A stretch of 64,000 nt of DNA. Origin: Massilia sp. IC2-477. Its GTDB lineage: Bacteria > Pseudomonadota > Gammaproteobacteria > Burkholderiales > Burkholderiaceae_D. The position numbers were made by a program, and so were the translations under genes. Below are positions 1 to 7,434 of the stretch, one piece after another (the stretch's first letter is position 1; each line of letters opens with the position of its first letter). Below the pieces are notes generated by a model, which did not search any database, was not told where the DNA came from, and saw only the letters and a program-made list of their open reading frames with translations. The DNA lies in NCBI RefSeq assembly GCF_020707265.1, contig NZ_JAJFEQ010000009.1:62001-126000 (forward strand), in the 5' to 3' direction.

Positions 1-1689
1 GACTGGAGCGTGGAAATGCTGCCGCCGCAGGAGCGCACGGTGCTGCGCCGGCTTGCCGTGTTCCACGGCAGGTTCACCATGGACTGGGCGGCCGAGGTGT
101 GTTCGTGTACGCACATCAGCCCGGCGCAAGTCGTCGAATGCACGCTGGCGCTCGGCGCCAAGTCCCTGGTCAACGTGGTGTACGATGGCGCAGCCCCGCA
201 CTATCGCTTGTCGAACACGACGCGCCTGTACGTGCGGCGGCGCCTGATGCGCAACCTGGAGGCGGCCGACCTGCAGCGACGGCACGCCGCCAGCGTCACG
301 GCGCTGTGTCGACGGGCCCATGCCGAGTTGCTGCACTTGCCTGCTTCGCAGTGGCGCGCCCGCCATACCAGCATCCCCGGCGAACTCGGCGTTGCCCTCG
401 ACTGGTGCTTTTCGCCGTCGGGCGACCCGATGCTGGGCATCGAGCTGGCTGCTGCCGCGCGTTTCGTGATGTGTGAACTGGGCAGGGGAGACGAGCATCG
501 GGGCCGCATCCTGCAGGCGCTGCGGATGCTGGACGGCCTGCCTGGCGTGGACGCCAGGCTCGAGCAGCGCCTGCTGATTGCGCTGACCTTGCTCGACTCC
601 CTCTTTCTCGACGATGGTGGACAGGAAGATGCCGAGTGGGCACGCGTACGCCTGCTTGAACTCGCGAGCCGGGATGGCGCCGACGAGCCGCTGGTGTCGT
701 TCCAGGCCATCGCCGGCTGGGGCCTGGGCCAGGGATGCTATCGCGTGGTACTGGAGATGGCCGAGCGCATCGCTGCATGCGCCGGCCGCACGGCGGAGCC
801 GGATGCGGTGGTGCTGGCGACCCGTTTGCGCGCCCAGGGACTGCACTTTCTCGGCAGGCATGAAGAGGCGCAGGCCCAGGCGCGGGCGGCGCTGGATAAC
901 GCGCCGACACGGCGTACCGTGCACTACCTGTCGAAGGTCCCGGTACCGGTGTCGATGGGCGTGCTGCAGGCGCGCACGCTGTGGATCCGGGGGCGCCCGG
1001 ACAGCGCGCTGCACGCGGCGGATGAGGCCCTGGCGCGGGCGGAAGGGCATCATCCGCATGCCCTCTGCATGGCCCTGGGCCTGGCGGCCATCCCGATTGC
1101 CCTGTGGCGGGGAGACAGTGGCCTTGCGCAGGTGCTGGCCCAGCGTTTTGCCGGACTGGTCGAGCATGCCGGGATCGCGTTCTGGCAGCCCTGGAGCGAC
1201 TGCTTCCGCTACCTGCTGGAGCCGGGCCATGCCGCATCCGGACATGCTCCCCTGCCATCGAACAGCGTGCTGCGCGACATGCTGGCGACCTTCGACAGCA
1301 GGCTGGTGGACGCTGGCTGCCTGGGGCGCGTGCGCGAGGGACTGGTCGGCTGGAACGCCCCCGAGGTGCTGCGTGCCGATGGGGTGCGGCGCCTTGCCGA
1401 CCATGGCGCACGCGGCGCGGCGGAGGCGGCGGGCCTGTTCCTGCGCGCCCGGAGCCTGGCGCGCGCGCAGGGAGCGCTCGGCTGGGAGCTGCGCGCCGCC
1501 GTGTCGCTGGCGGAGTTGTGGACCAGCGGGGAGCGGGGAGAGGACACACGGCGGGCGCTCGCCGAGTTGTTGGCCCGCTTCGACGAGGGACTGGGGACGG
1601 GTGACCTGGTCCGCGCGCGGACGCTGCTGGCCCGCACCCCGCAGCGCCAGCCCGCCGGCGCGCTCTGGTGCTCCACCTTGCTGGACTGA
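1..1689 (+). CDS. C-terminal part of a winged-helix/ATPase transcriptional regulator (5' end outside window)
   Basis: The frame is open at the left edge (it reads D-W-S-V-E-M from base 1) and runs about 560 residues to a TGA. The first visible stretch (PPQERTVLRRLAVFHGRF) resembles the winged segment that follows the nucleotide-binding domain in predicted-ATPase regulators. The rest is an alpha-helical, Leu/Ala/Arg-rich series of TPR-like repeats (for example around residues 220-330 and 430-540). In this family an N-terminal OmpR/PhoB-type DNA-binding domain and an AAA/NB-ARC ATPase precede this part; both would lie upstream and cannot be seen. It is followed directly by a promoter with TTCACAAG direct repeats and a TonB receptor, so it may control that gene (inference). 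A MalT/LuxR-type regulator is the main alternative, but no C-terminal LuxR helix-turn-helix is visible. Confidence 0.68.
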   Translation, partial: DWSVEMLPPQERTVLRRLAVFHGRFTMDWAAEVCSCTHISPAQVVECTLALGAKSLVNVVYDGAAPHYRLSNTTRLYVRRRLMRNLEAADLQRRHAASVTALCRRAHAELLHLPASQWRARHTSIPGELGVALDWCFSPSGDPMLGIELAAAARFVMCELGRGDEHRGRILQALRMLDGLPGVDARLEQRLLIALTLLDSLFLDDGGQEDAEWARVRLLELASRDGADEPLVSFQAIAGWGLGQGCYRVVLEMAERIAACAGRTAEPDAVVLATRLRAQGLHFLGRHEEAQAQARAALDNAPTRRTVHYLSKVPVPVSMGVLQARTLWIRGRPDSALHAADEALARAEGHHPHALCMALGLAAIPIALWRGDSGLAQVLAQRFAGLVEHAGIAFWQPWSDCFRYLLEPGHAASGHAPLPSNSVLRDMLATFDSRLVDAGCLGRVREGLVGWNAPEVLRADGVRRLADHGARGAAEAAGLFLRARSLARAQGALGWELRAAVSLAELWTSGERGEDTRRALAELLARFDEGLGTGDLVRARTLLARTPQRQPAGALWCSTLLD

Positions 1690-1699
1690 AGCGGGCGGC

Positions 1700-1742
1700 T
1701 TCACAAGTCTTCACAAGCGGCGCGCCTGCGCTCGGCTAGGAT
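1700..1742 (+). promoter_or_regulatory. Promoter with tandem TTCACAAG repeats (site 1), TonB receptor gene
   Basis: TTCACAAG occurs at 1700-1707 and again at 1710-1717, exactly 10 bp apart. A TAGGAT hexamer at 1737-1742 starts 27 bp after the start of the second repeat. The same architecture recurs at four other promoters in this window. The -35 position falls within or next to the last repeat, as in PhoB-type activated promoters. If this reading is right, transcription starts near 1749, so the receptor's ATG at 1741 cannot be the true start. Confidence 0.6.
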
Positions 1743-1800
1743 GCACATATCGCCCTTCACGCCGAGTCCCATGCTCCCCATCCATGCATATTGCCGCGTC

Positions 1801-3963
1801 ATGCGGCCCGCCAGCCTGGCCGGCGCAACCCTTGCCTGGGCCGCGCTGGCCCCGGCCGCACTGGCCCAGGCCAGCGCCGCAGGCCACGACGAACAGGACG
1901 CGCCAGCCATTCCGGAGGTGGTGGTCAGCGCCGAACGCTTCACGTCGCTGGCGCGCACCACCCCGGTATCGGTCGGCGTGATCGAAGCGCGCGAGATCGA
2001 GGCCAAGGGCATCGTCGACCTGCACGGCCTGGTCGGCGTGATCGCCGGCGTGGCGGTGCCGAACGGCTTCTCCAACATGCCGCAGGCGGTGGCGATCCGC
2101 GGCGTCGGCGCCTCGCTGCCGGCCATGAGCCAGGCGGTCGGGATCTACCTCGACGACGTGCCGCTGCTGCGCGGCTATGCCACTGCGCTCTGGGATTTCC
2201 CCGATATCGAACGCATCGAGGTCCTGCGCGGACCCCAGGGCAGCCTGTACGGCCAGAATTCCTCCGGCGGCGCCGTCAAGTTCGTGACCCGCGCGCCCAC
2301 GCCCGAGCGCCAGGCCTGGTTCGCGCTGGCGGGCGGCAACCGCGGCGCGCGCGAACTACGCGGCTACGTCAACGGCGCGCTGGCCCCCGGATTGTCCGGC
2401 AGCCTGGGCTTTTCCCGGCGCTTCAACGACGGCTTCGGCTACAACGCCACCCGCGGCGAGCGCGTCAACCGGCTCGACGTGGCCCAGTTCCAGGGCAAGC
2501 TGCGCTGGACCGGCAGGCGCGGGCTCGAGGTGGTGCTGGCGGTCGACGGTGTCGCCGACCGCTCGGACACGCATACCCTGAACTATCCGCTGAACCACCC
2601 GCGTGCGGCGCCGCGCATCAGCTTCACCCCGCATGGACCGGGCGCCTTCGAACGGCTCGGCGGCGGCGGTTCGCTGCGCCTGGTCAAAGCGCTCGGCGAA
2701 GGACTCGAGCTGCGTGCGATCACGGGCTACCGGCGCTACCGGGACGATCCCTCCGTGGCCGACTTCGGCGGCCTGGAAACCACGCGCATGGTCATCAGCC
2801 AGGTGGTCGAACAGAAGGCCTTCTCGCAGGAGCTTCAGCTGCAGGGCAGGGGGGAAGGCCTGGACTGGACCGCCGGTCTGATGCTCGTGCGCGACGAATT
2901 CGATTTCCGGCGCCTGACGATGGTCCAGCCTCCGGGGGCGCCGGCGCCGGCCTGGAGCGACGCCCAGACCAGGCAGGAAACGCGCGACCTGGGCCTGTAC
3001 GCCCAGGGCCGCTACCGGCTCGACGCCGCCACTGGCCTGACCCTGGGATTGCGCGCCTACCAGACGCGCCAGAAAGGCAGGAACGAATTCTGGCGCGCCA
3101 GCAGCGCTGGCCTGCGCACTGCCAACGTCTACCTGGCGCCCGGGCTGGAAACGGAAAGTTCCGGCGTGCTCCCGCGCATCGCCCTCGACCGCCAGTGGTC
3201 GCCGGCGACCTATTTGTACGCCAGTTATGCGCGCGGCGAGAAATTCGGAGGCTTCAACCGGGCCGCCGAATCGCTGGCCTCGGCGCGCCAGGCGAGCGAT
3301 CCGGAACGGGTTGCGACGTTCGAGGCGGGACTCAAGGGCCGCTACGCCGGCGGCGCCCTGACCGCCAACCTGGCGCTGTTCCACAACGACTACGACGATT
3401 ACCTCGCTTCCCTGACCGGCACGCGGATCGGCGGCGTCCAGGTCAACGATTCGGTGCTGATCAACGCGGCGCGGGCCCGCAGCTACGGGATCGACGCCGA
3501 TCTGGCCCTGGCGCTCGGCCAGCGCACCCGCTGGACGGTGACGCTCGAGGCGTTGCGCTCGCGCTTCGACGATTTCGTCAACCCGAGCGGCGCCGACGCC
3601 GCCAACTTCGTCGGCAAGGAATTGCCGAACGCGCCGCGCCTGAGTGCAGGCACCAGCCTGGTACACCTGCTGCCCCTGCGGAGCGGGGCCTCGCTCGGGC
3701 TCGATCTCTCGGCCAGCTACATGCGCCGCCATTTCTCGGATGTGTCGAACAACGCAGCGCTGGCGATTCCCAGCCAGGCCTACCTGCACGCGGCGCTGGT
3801 CTACCGCAGCCCTTCGCGCAAGTGGAGCCTGTCGCTGCGGGGGCGGAACCTGACCGACAAGGCCTACCCGACCTTGCGTACCCGGATCGCACCGCTCGGC
3901 GTCGACACGGCCTACTACAACCCGCCCCGCACCCTCCTGCTGACCCTGCGCTACGATCATTGA
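1801..3963 (+). CDS. TonB-dependent outer-membrane receptor
   Basis: Outer-membrane receptor of about 720 residues that would bring a substrate into the periplasm using TonB energy. The ATG at 1801 gives a clean signal peptide (MRPASLAGATLAWAALAPAALAQA). ATGs at 1741 and 1771 are in frame, but 1741 overlaps the proposed -10 box. The plug domain follows: EVVVSAERF, the AIRGVG strand, and the IERIEVLRGPQGSLYGQNSSGGAVKFVTR signature (split here by description only), with GYLDD-like GIYLDDVPLLRG before it. The C-terminal two-thirds is an aromatic-rich beta-barrel ending in a typical TonB_dep_Rec region with NLTDKAYPT and a terminal barrel strand. The IYLDDVP motif is common in receptors for organic ligands rather than classical siderophores, but the substrate is unknown. 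It converges on the isochorismatase-like gene. Confidence 0.9.
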   Translation: MRPASLAGATLAWAALAPAALAQASAAGHDEQDAPAIPEVVVSAERFTSLARTTPVSVGVIEAREIEAKGIVDLHGLVGVIAGVAVPNGFSNMPQAVAIRGVGASLPAMSQAVGIYLDDVPLLRGYATALWDFPDIERIEVLRGPQGSLYGQNSSGGAVKFVTRAPTPERQAWFALAGGNRGARELRGYVNGALAPGLSGSLGFSRRFNDGFGYNATRGERVNRLDVAQFQGKLRWTGRRGLEVVLAVDGVADRSDTHTLNYPLNHPRAAPRISFTPHGPGAFERLGGGGSLRLVKALGEGLELRAITGYRRYRDDPSVADFGGLETTRMVISQVVEQKAFSQELQLQGRGEGLDWTAGLMLVRDEFDFRRLTMVQPPGAPAPAWSDAQTRQETRDLGLYAQGRYRLDAATGLTLGLRAYQTRQKGRNEFWRASSAGLRTANVYLAPGLETESSGVLPRIALDRQWSPATYLYASYARGEKFGGFNRAAESLASARQASDPERVATFEAGLKGRYAGGALTANLALFHNDYDDYLASLTGTRIGGVQVNDSVLINAARARSYGIDADLALALGQRTRWTVTLEALRSRFDDFVNPSGADAANFVGKELPNAPRLSAGTSLVHLLPLRSGASLGLDLSASYMRRHFSDVSNNAALAIPSQAYLHAALVYRSPSRKWSLSLRGRNLTDKAYPTLRTRIAPLGVDTAYYNPPRTLLLTLRYDH

Positions 3964-3965
3964 CC

Positions 3966-3993
3966 GGGCCGCCGCGGACGCGCGCGGCAGCCC
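3966..3993. terminator. GC-rich hairpin between convergent genes
   Basis: Stem GGGC/GCCC, one mismatch (C/A), then GCCGCG/CGCGGC around a 6-nt loop. It lies in the 36-bp gap between the TonB receptor stop (3963) and the convergent hydrolase stop (4000). There is no U-tract on either strand, so a bidirectional terminator role is an inference from position and stem strength. Confidence 0.45.
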
Positions 3994-3999
3994 GTCCCG

Positions 4000-4548
4000 T
4001 CAACGCATCACCAGCTGGTCGGTCGAACGCATGTCGGCGTAGGCGAAACCGAGGGCCGCCATGAAAGCCGCATGCGCATGCGCCGCGGGCACCCTGACCC
4101 CGTTGAATTCGAGCTCGCGCGAGGCGCAGGCATCGTGCGCCACCGTCACCTTGAAGCCGAAATCGTTGGCGGCCCGGGTGCAGGCATCGACGCACATATG
4201 GCTCATGGCGCCGCAGATCAGCACTTCGTCCACCCGTTCGCCCTGGAGCATCGACAGCAAGGGCGTATCGCGGAAGGAGTTGATGTGGTGCTTCAGGACC
4301 ACCGGCTCGCCCGCGACAGGCGCGGCGGAAGGGTGGATGGCGGCGCCGGGCGACCCGGGCGCGAAGAAGGGCGCGTCCGCTCCCCCGAACTCATGGCGGA
4401 TGTGGACCACCGGCATGTCGCGCTCCCGCGCATGGCGCAGCAGCCGGCCCACATTGGCGGCTGCCGCATCCATGCCGGACAGCTCCCATTTACCGTCCGG
4501 GAAATAGTCGTTCTGGACGTCGATCACAATCAGGGCTTGCTTGCTCAT
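4000..4548 (-). CDS. Isochorismatase-family cysteine hydrolase
   Basis: A 182-residue cytoplasmic hydrolase of the isochorismatase/nicotinamidase fold. The expected catalytic triad is visible: Asp10 in VIDVQNDYF, Lys86 in VVLKHHINSF and Cys119 in GAMSHMCVDACTR, with the usual cis-peptide region just before the Cys. Two adjacent ATGs (4551 and 4548) follow the ribosome-binding site AAGGAG; the second has the better spacing (5 nt) and is chosen. Homologues act on amides such as nicotinamide, N-carbamoyl compounds or isochorismate; nothing here fixes the substrate. It lies 95 bp downstream of an exported-protein gene on the same strand and may be its operon partner, which would put it under the TTCAC-repeat promoter at 5441-5493. 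Confidence 0.85.
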   Translation of the reverse strand: MSKQALIVIDVQNDYFPDGKWELSGMDAAAANVGRLLRHARERDMPVVHIRHEFGGADAPFFAPGSPGAAIHPSAAPVAGEPVVLKHHINSFRDTPLLSMLQGERVDEVLICGAMSHMCVDACTRAANDFGFKVTVAHDACASRELEFNGVRVPAAHAHAAFMAALGFAYADMRSTDQLVMR

Positions 4549-4643
4549 CATGACTCCTTGGTCTGGTGAAGTGTTGCCGGGCTGCGGATGCCGCCCGTGC
4601 ACTGGCAGCCTGCCGGCGCCGCCCGGGGCGGCGCACGGTGCGG

Positions 4644-5396
4644 CTACTGGTTGACCTTCCCGGGCAGCGTCAGCTTGCCCGAGGCGATCTTGAAGACGTC
4701 GGCCACGCACAGCAGCGGATTGTGGACGCTGGCGTTCACGCGCAACACCGCGGTGACACCGTCGAAGGACGCGCCCTCGACCGCGCCGATGTCGTCGAAG
4801 GGCACGCGCACTTCGAGCGACTGTCCCTTGAAGACCGGACTCCAGGCCGGGCTGTCGATCAGGATCGGCAGCCCGGGCCAGGTCTTGGGCAGCCGCGGCT
4901 TGGTCCCGGGCGGAATGTCGACGACCTTGAGCGCGTCCTTGCCGCAGGCGTCATCCTTGGTCAGCACCACCCAGTGCGAATGCCACAGGTTGCCGTCGTT
5001 GGCGCGGTCGCCATCGCCGTTTTCGTCGTACAGCGGGGTGTCGTCGAAATCGGGGTGGGAAGTCACCGCGAAGGCAAGGATGCCGCTCTTCTGTTCGAAG
5101 CCGACCACGTAGGGATCGATGGTGGTCGGCCAGACGTAGGAAAACACGGCGCTGCCGCCCAGCTTGCCGACCTTGGTCGGATAGGACTTGCCCGCCTTCC
5201 CGGACACGGCAACGTGGAAGATGGCGACATTGCCCTCGGTCGTGATCTTTGTGTGGAACAGGTCGAAATCGGCTTTCACATGCCTGGTGGCCGGGGTCAG
5301 TATGCCGCCCTTGTGTCCTTCGTGCGCTGTCGCGGCAGGCACGAAGGCGGCGGAGGCGGCCGCCAGGGCGATGCAAAGGGTGGTGTGCGCTTTCAT
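4644..5396 (-). CDS. Exported protein of unknown function
   Basis: A 250-residue protein with a Sec signal peptide (about residues 1-24, ...FVPAATA before HEGHKGG). I do not recognise a named family. The mature part has a His-rich start, a predominantly beta pattern, a DENGDGDRAND acidic loop that could bind calcium, and an HSHWVVL stretch. Two Cys residues are far apart. It probably sits in the periplasm. The ATG at 5396 follows AGGAG with 6-nt spacing; longer upstream reading has no support. It is divergent from an SDR operon, and both promoters carry 10-bp-spaced TTCAC-type repeats, so the two units are probably co-regulated. The isochorismatase-like gene follows it. Confidence 0.75.
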   Translation of the reverse strand: MKAHTTLCIALAAASAAFVPAATAHEGHKGGILTPATRHVKADFDLFHTKITTEGNVAIFHVAVSGKAGKSYPTKVGKLGGSAVFSYVWPTTIDPYVVGFEQKSGILAFAVTSHPDFDDTPLYDENGDGDRANDGNLWHSHWVVLTKDDACGKDALKVVDIPPGTKPRLPKTWPGLPILIDSPAWSPVFKGQSLEVRVPFDDIGAVEGASFDGVTAVLRVNASVHNPLLCVADVFKIASGKLTLPGKVNQ

Positions 5397-5440
5397 GGAT
5401 TCTCCTGTTGTGGGTGCTGTCGCCATGGACATCGAGGGCA

Positions 5441-5493
5441 AGCTTAGGCGCGTCGGCGCCGGGTGGATGTGAAGACATGTGAGGAAATGTGCC
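5441..5493 (-). promoter_or_regulatory. Promoter with tandem CAC repeats (site 2, minus strand), exported protein gene
   Basis: Read on the minus strand, GGCAC, CTCAC and TTCAC (each followed by AT) start at 5493, 5483 and 5473, each 10 bp apart. A TAAGCT hexamer runs 5446-5441, 27 bp after the start of the last repeat. The exported-protein ATG is at 5396, giving a leader of roughly 40 nt. Its repeat spacing and distance to the -10 match the four other sites. It shares the 306-bp intergenic region 5397-5702 with the divergent site at 5599-5652; nothing else was seen there. Confidence 0.55.
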
Positions 5494-5598
5494 GCCCGGC
5501 CGCTCCCTGGCGCGCGCCGCGCCCGCGGGACCCTGTTCACCGGGCCAGCCGCCTGCTTGACGGGGGCGGACGGCAGCAGCACATGCCAGTCCCTGCAA

Positions 5599-5652
5599 AT
5601 CACCAGGCTTCACAAGGATTCACTCACCCTTGTCCGGCAGGGGCCCTAGTAT
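5599..5652 (+). promoter_or_regulatory. Promoter with tandem TTCAC repeats (site 3), SDR operon
   Basis: ATCAC at 5599, TTCACAAG at 5609 and TTCACTCA at 5619 are spaced 10 bp apart. A TAGTAT hexamer at 5647-5652 starts 28 bp after the last repeat. The SDR ATG at 5703 would have a leader of about 44 nt. The segment is the plus-strand counterpart of the repeats at 5473-5493. Confidence 0.6.
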
Positions 5653-5702
5653 CGAAGCCAGGGCCGGATGTGCCGGCCACCAGCCGATGCGAAGGAGAGC
5701 CG

Positions 5703-6407
5703 ATGAACATCAAGGATGCAGTCGTGGTCGTGACGGGAGCGAACCGGGGACTCGGCCTGGCGTGGAGCCGGCTGCTGCTGGAAGCGGGCGTGCGCAAGGT
5801 CTACGCCTGCGCACGCGATCCCGGCAGCGTGTTGCAGGCTGGCGCCATTCCGGTAGAACTCGACATCACCCGGCCCGGGCAGGTGGCGCGTGCGGCACAG
5901 ACATGCGCGGACGCCACCATCCTCGTCAATAACGCCGGCATCGTCAGGGGAGGTGCGCTATTCGGCGGCAATGCCACGGTCAGCCTGCGCCAGGAACTGG
6001 ACACCAACCTGTTCGGCACGCTGGCGATGTGCGAGGCCTTCGCGCCGGTGCTGGCTGCCAACGGCGGCGGCGCCATCGTCAACGTGCTCTCGGTGCTGAG
6101 CTGGATCAGTATTCCGGGCGGCGAGACCTATGCCATGTCCAAGGCGGCTACCTGGTCCATGACCAACGGCGTGCGCAACGCCTTGCGCGCGCAGGGCACC
6201 CAGGTGCTCGGCCTGCATGTCGCCTTCATGGATACCGACATGACCGCAGGTATCGACGCACCCAAGGCCTCGCCCGAAGACGTCGTCGCACAGGCGATTC
6301 AGGCGCTGGAAGCGGGACGCGAGGAAGTGCTGGCGGACCTGCCGACCCGCCAGGTGAAACAGGGGCTGTCGCTCGACCCGGGCATCTACCTCCAGACCCC
6401 GGGATGA
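5703..6407 (+). CDS. Short-chain dehydrogenase/reductase (SDR)
   Basis: A 234-residue classical SDR. The Rossmann glycine motif TGANRGLG is at residues 11-18, NNAG follows in the middle, and a Ser plus YAMSK supply the catalytic Ser-Tyr-Lys. It would reduce a carbonyl or oxidise an alcohol with NAD(P); the substrate is not evident. The short acceptor-binding tail ends in LQTPG. The ATG at 5703 has AAGGAG 6 nt upstream. It is the first gene of a likely operon with the lipoprotein hydrolase (36-nt gap) and the diguanylate cyclase (25-nt gap). Its promoter carries three 10-bp-spaced TTCAC-type repeats. Confidence 0.88.
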   Translation: MNIKDAVVVVTGANRGLGLAWSRLLLEAGVRKVYACARDPGSVLQAGAIPVELDITRPGQVARAAQTCADATILVNNAGIVRGGALFGGNATVSLRQELDTNLFGTLAMCEAFAPVLAANGGGAIVNVLSVLSWISIPGGETYAMSKAATWSMTNGVRNALRAQGTQVLGLHVAFMDTDMTAGIDAPKASPEDVVAQAIQALEAGREEVLADLPTRQVKQGLSLDPGIYLQTPG

Positions 6408-6443
6408 GCGGCGCGCACACAACATTTTCATAAGGAGAACATC

Positions 6444-7409
6444 ATGCAGACTGACAGCCCATTCCTCGCCAATCCCATGCGGCGCCAGATCGTGGTCGGC
6501 GGCGCCGTCGCCATCGCTTTGCCCCTACTTGGGCTGGGCGGCTGCGCCGCCGTGAACCAGGGCCAAGGGGCTTCCAGGCGCGAAGCGGCCAGCTTCACCA
6601 CGCGCGACGGTGTGTCGATCTACTACAAGGACTGGGGCAGCGGCCAGCCGATCGTGTTCTCGCACGGCTGGCCGCTCAGTTCCGACAGCTGGGAATCGCA
6701 GATGATCTTCTTCGCCAACCAGGGCTACCGCTGCATCGCCCACGACCGGCGCGGCCATGGGCGCTCCAGCCAGCCCTGGGACGGCAACGACATGGACCAC
6801 TACGCCGACGACCTGGCCCAGCTGCTCGAGCACCTGGACGTCAAGAACGCCGTGCTGTTCGGCTTTTCCACCGGCGGCGGAGAGGTGGCGCGCTACATCG
6901 GCCGCCATGGCACCAAGCGGGTGGCCAAGGCCGGCCTGATCTCGGCCGTGCCGCCGCTGATGGTCAAGACCGAGAGCAACCCGGGCGGCCTGCCGATCTC
7001 GGTCTTCGACGGCATCCGCGCCGGCCAGATCGCCGACCGCTCCCAGCTCTACCTCGACATCCCCAGCGGCCCCTTCTTCGGCTTCAACCGCCCCGGCGCC
7101 AAGGTCTCGCAGGGCCTGATCCAGTCCTGGTGGATGCAGGGCATGATGGGCGGGCACAAGAACACCTACGACTCGATCAAGGCTTTTTCCGAGACCGACT
7201 TCCGCGACGACCTGAAGAAGTTCACCATCCCGACCCTGATCATCCATGGCGACGACGACCAGATCGTGCCGATCGATGCGGCGGGCCGTGCTTCGGCCAG
7301 GCTGATCCCGCATGCGAAGCTGATCGTCTACCCGGGCGCCCCGCACGGACTGACCGACACCCACAAGGACAAGGTCAACGCCGACATGCTGGCTTTCGTC
7401 AGGGGCTGA
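6444..7409 (+). CDS. Alpha/beta hydrolase, haloperoxidase/esterase type, with lipoprotein-like signal
   Basis: A 321-residue alpha/beta hydrolase of the cofactor-free haloperoxidase/arylesterase group: [11 protein letters not shown] oxyanion region, nucleophile elbow [12 protein letters not shown], acid in [11 protein letters not shown] and His in PGAPHGL. The N-terminus [23 protein letters not shown] has a twin Arg, a hydrophobic core and a Cys after GG. It could be a Tat signal, a lipobox or both; the enzyme is therefore probably outside the cytoplasm, which is unusual for this group. AAGGAG lies 8 nt before the ATG. It follows the SDR gene and precedes a diguanylate cyclase on the same strand with short gaps. 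Confidence 0.87.
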   Translation: MQTDSPFLANPMRRQIVVGGAVAIALPLLGLGGCAAVNQGQGASRREAASFTTRDGVSIYYKDWGSGQPIVFSHGWPLSSDSWESQMIFFANQGYRCIAHDRRGHGRSSQPWDGNDMDHYADDLAQLLEHLDVKNAVLFGFSTGGGEVARYIGRHGTKRVAKAGLISAVPPLMVKTESNPGGLPISVFDGIRAGQIADRSQLYLDIPSGPFFGFNRPGAKVSQGLIQSWWMQGMMGGHKNTYDSIKAFSETDFRDDLKKFTIPTLIIHGDDDQIVPIDAAGRASARLIPHAKLIVYPGAPHGLTDTHKDKVNADMLAFVRG

Positions 7410-7434
7410 AGCCTTCCGCACCAAGGCGCCCGCC

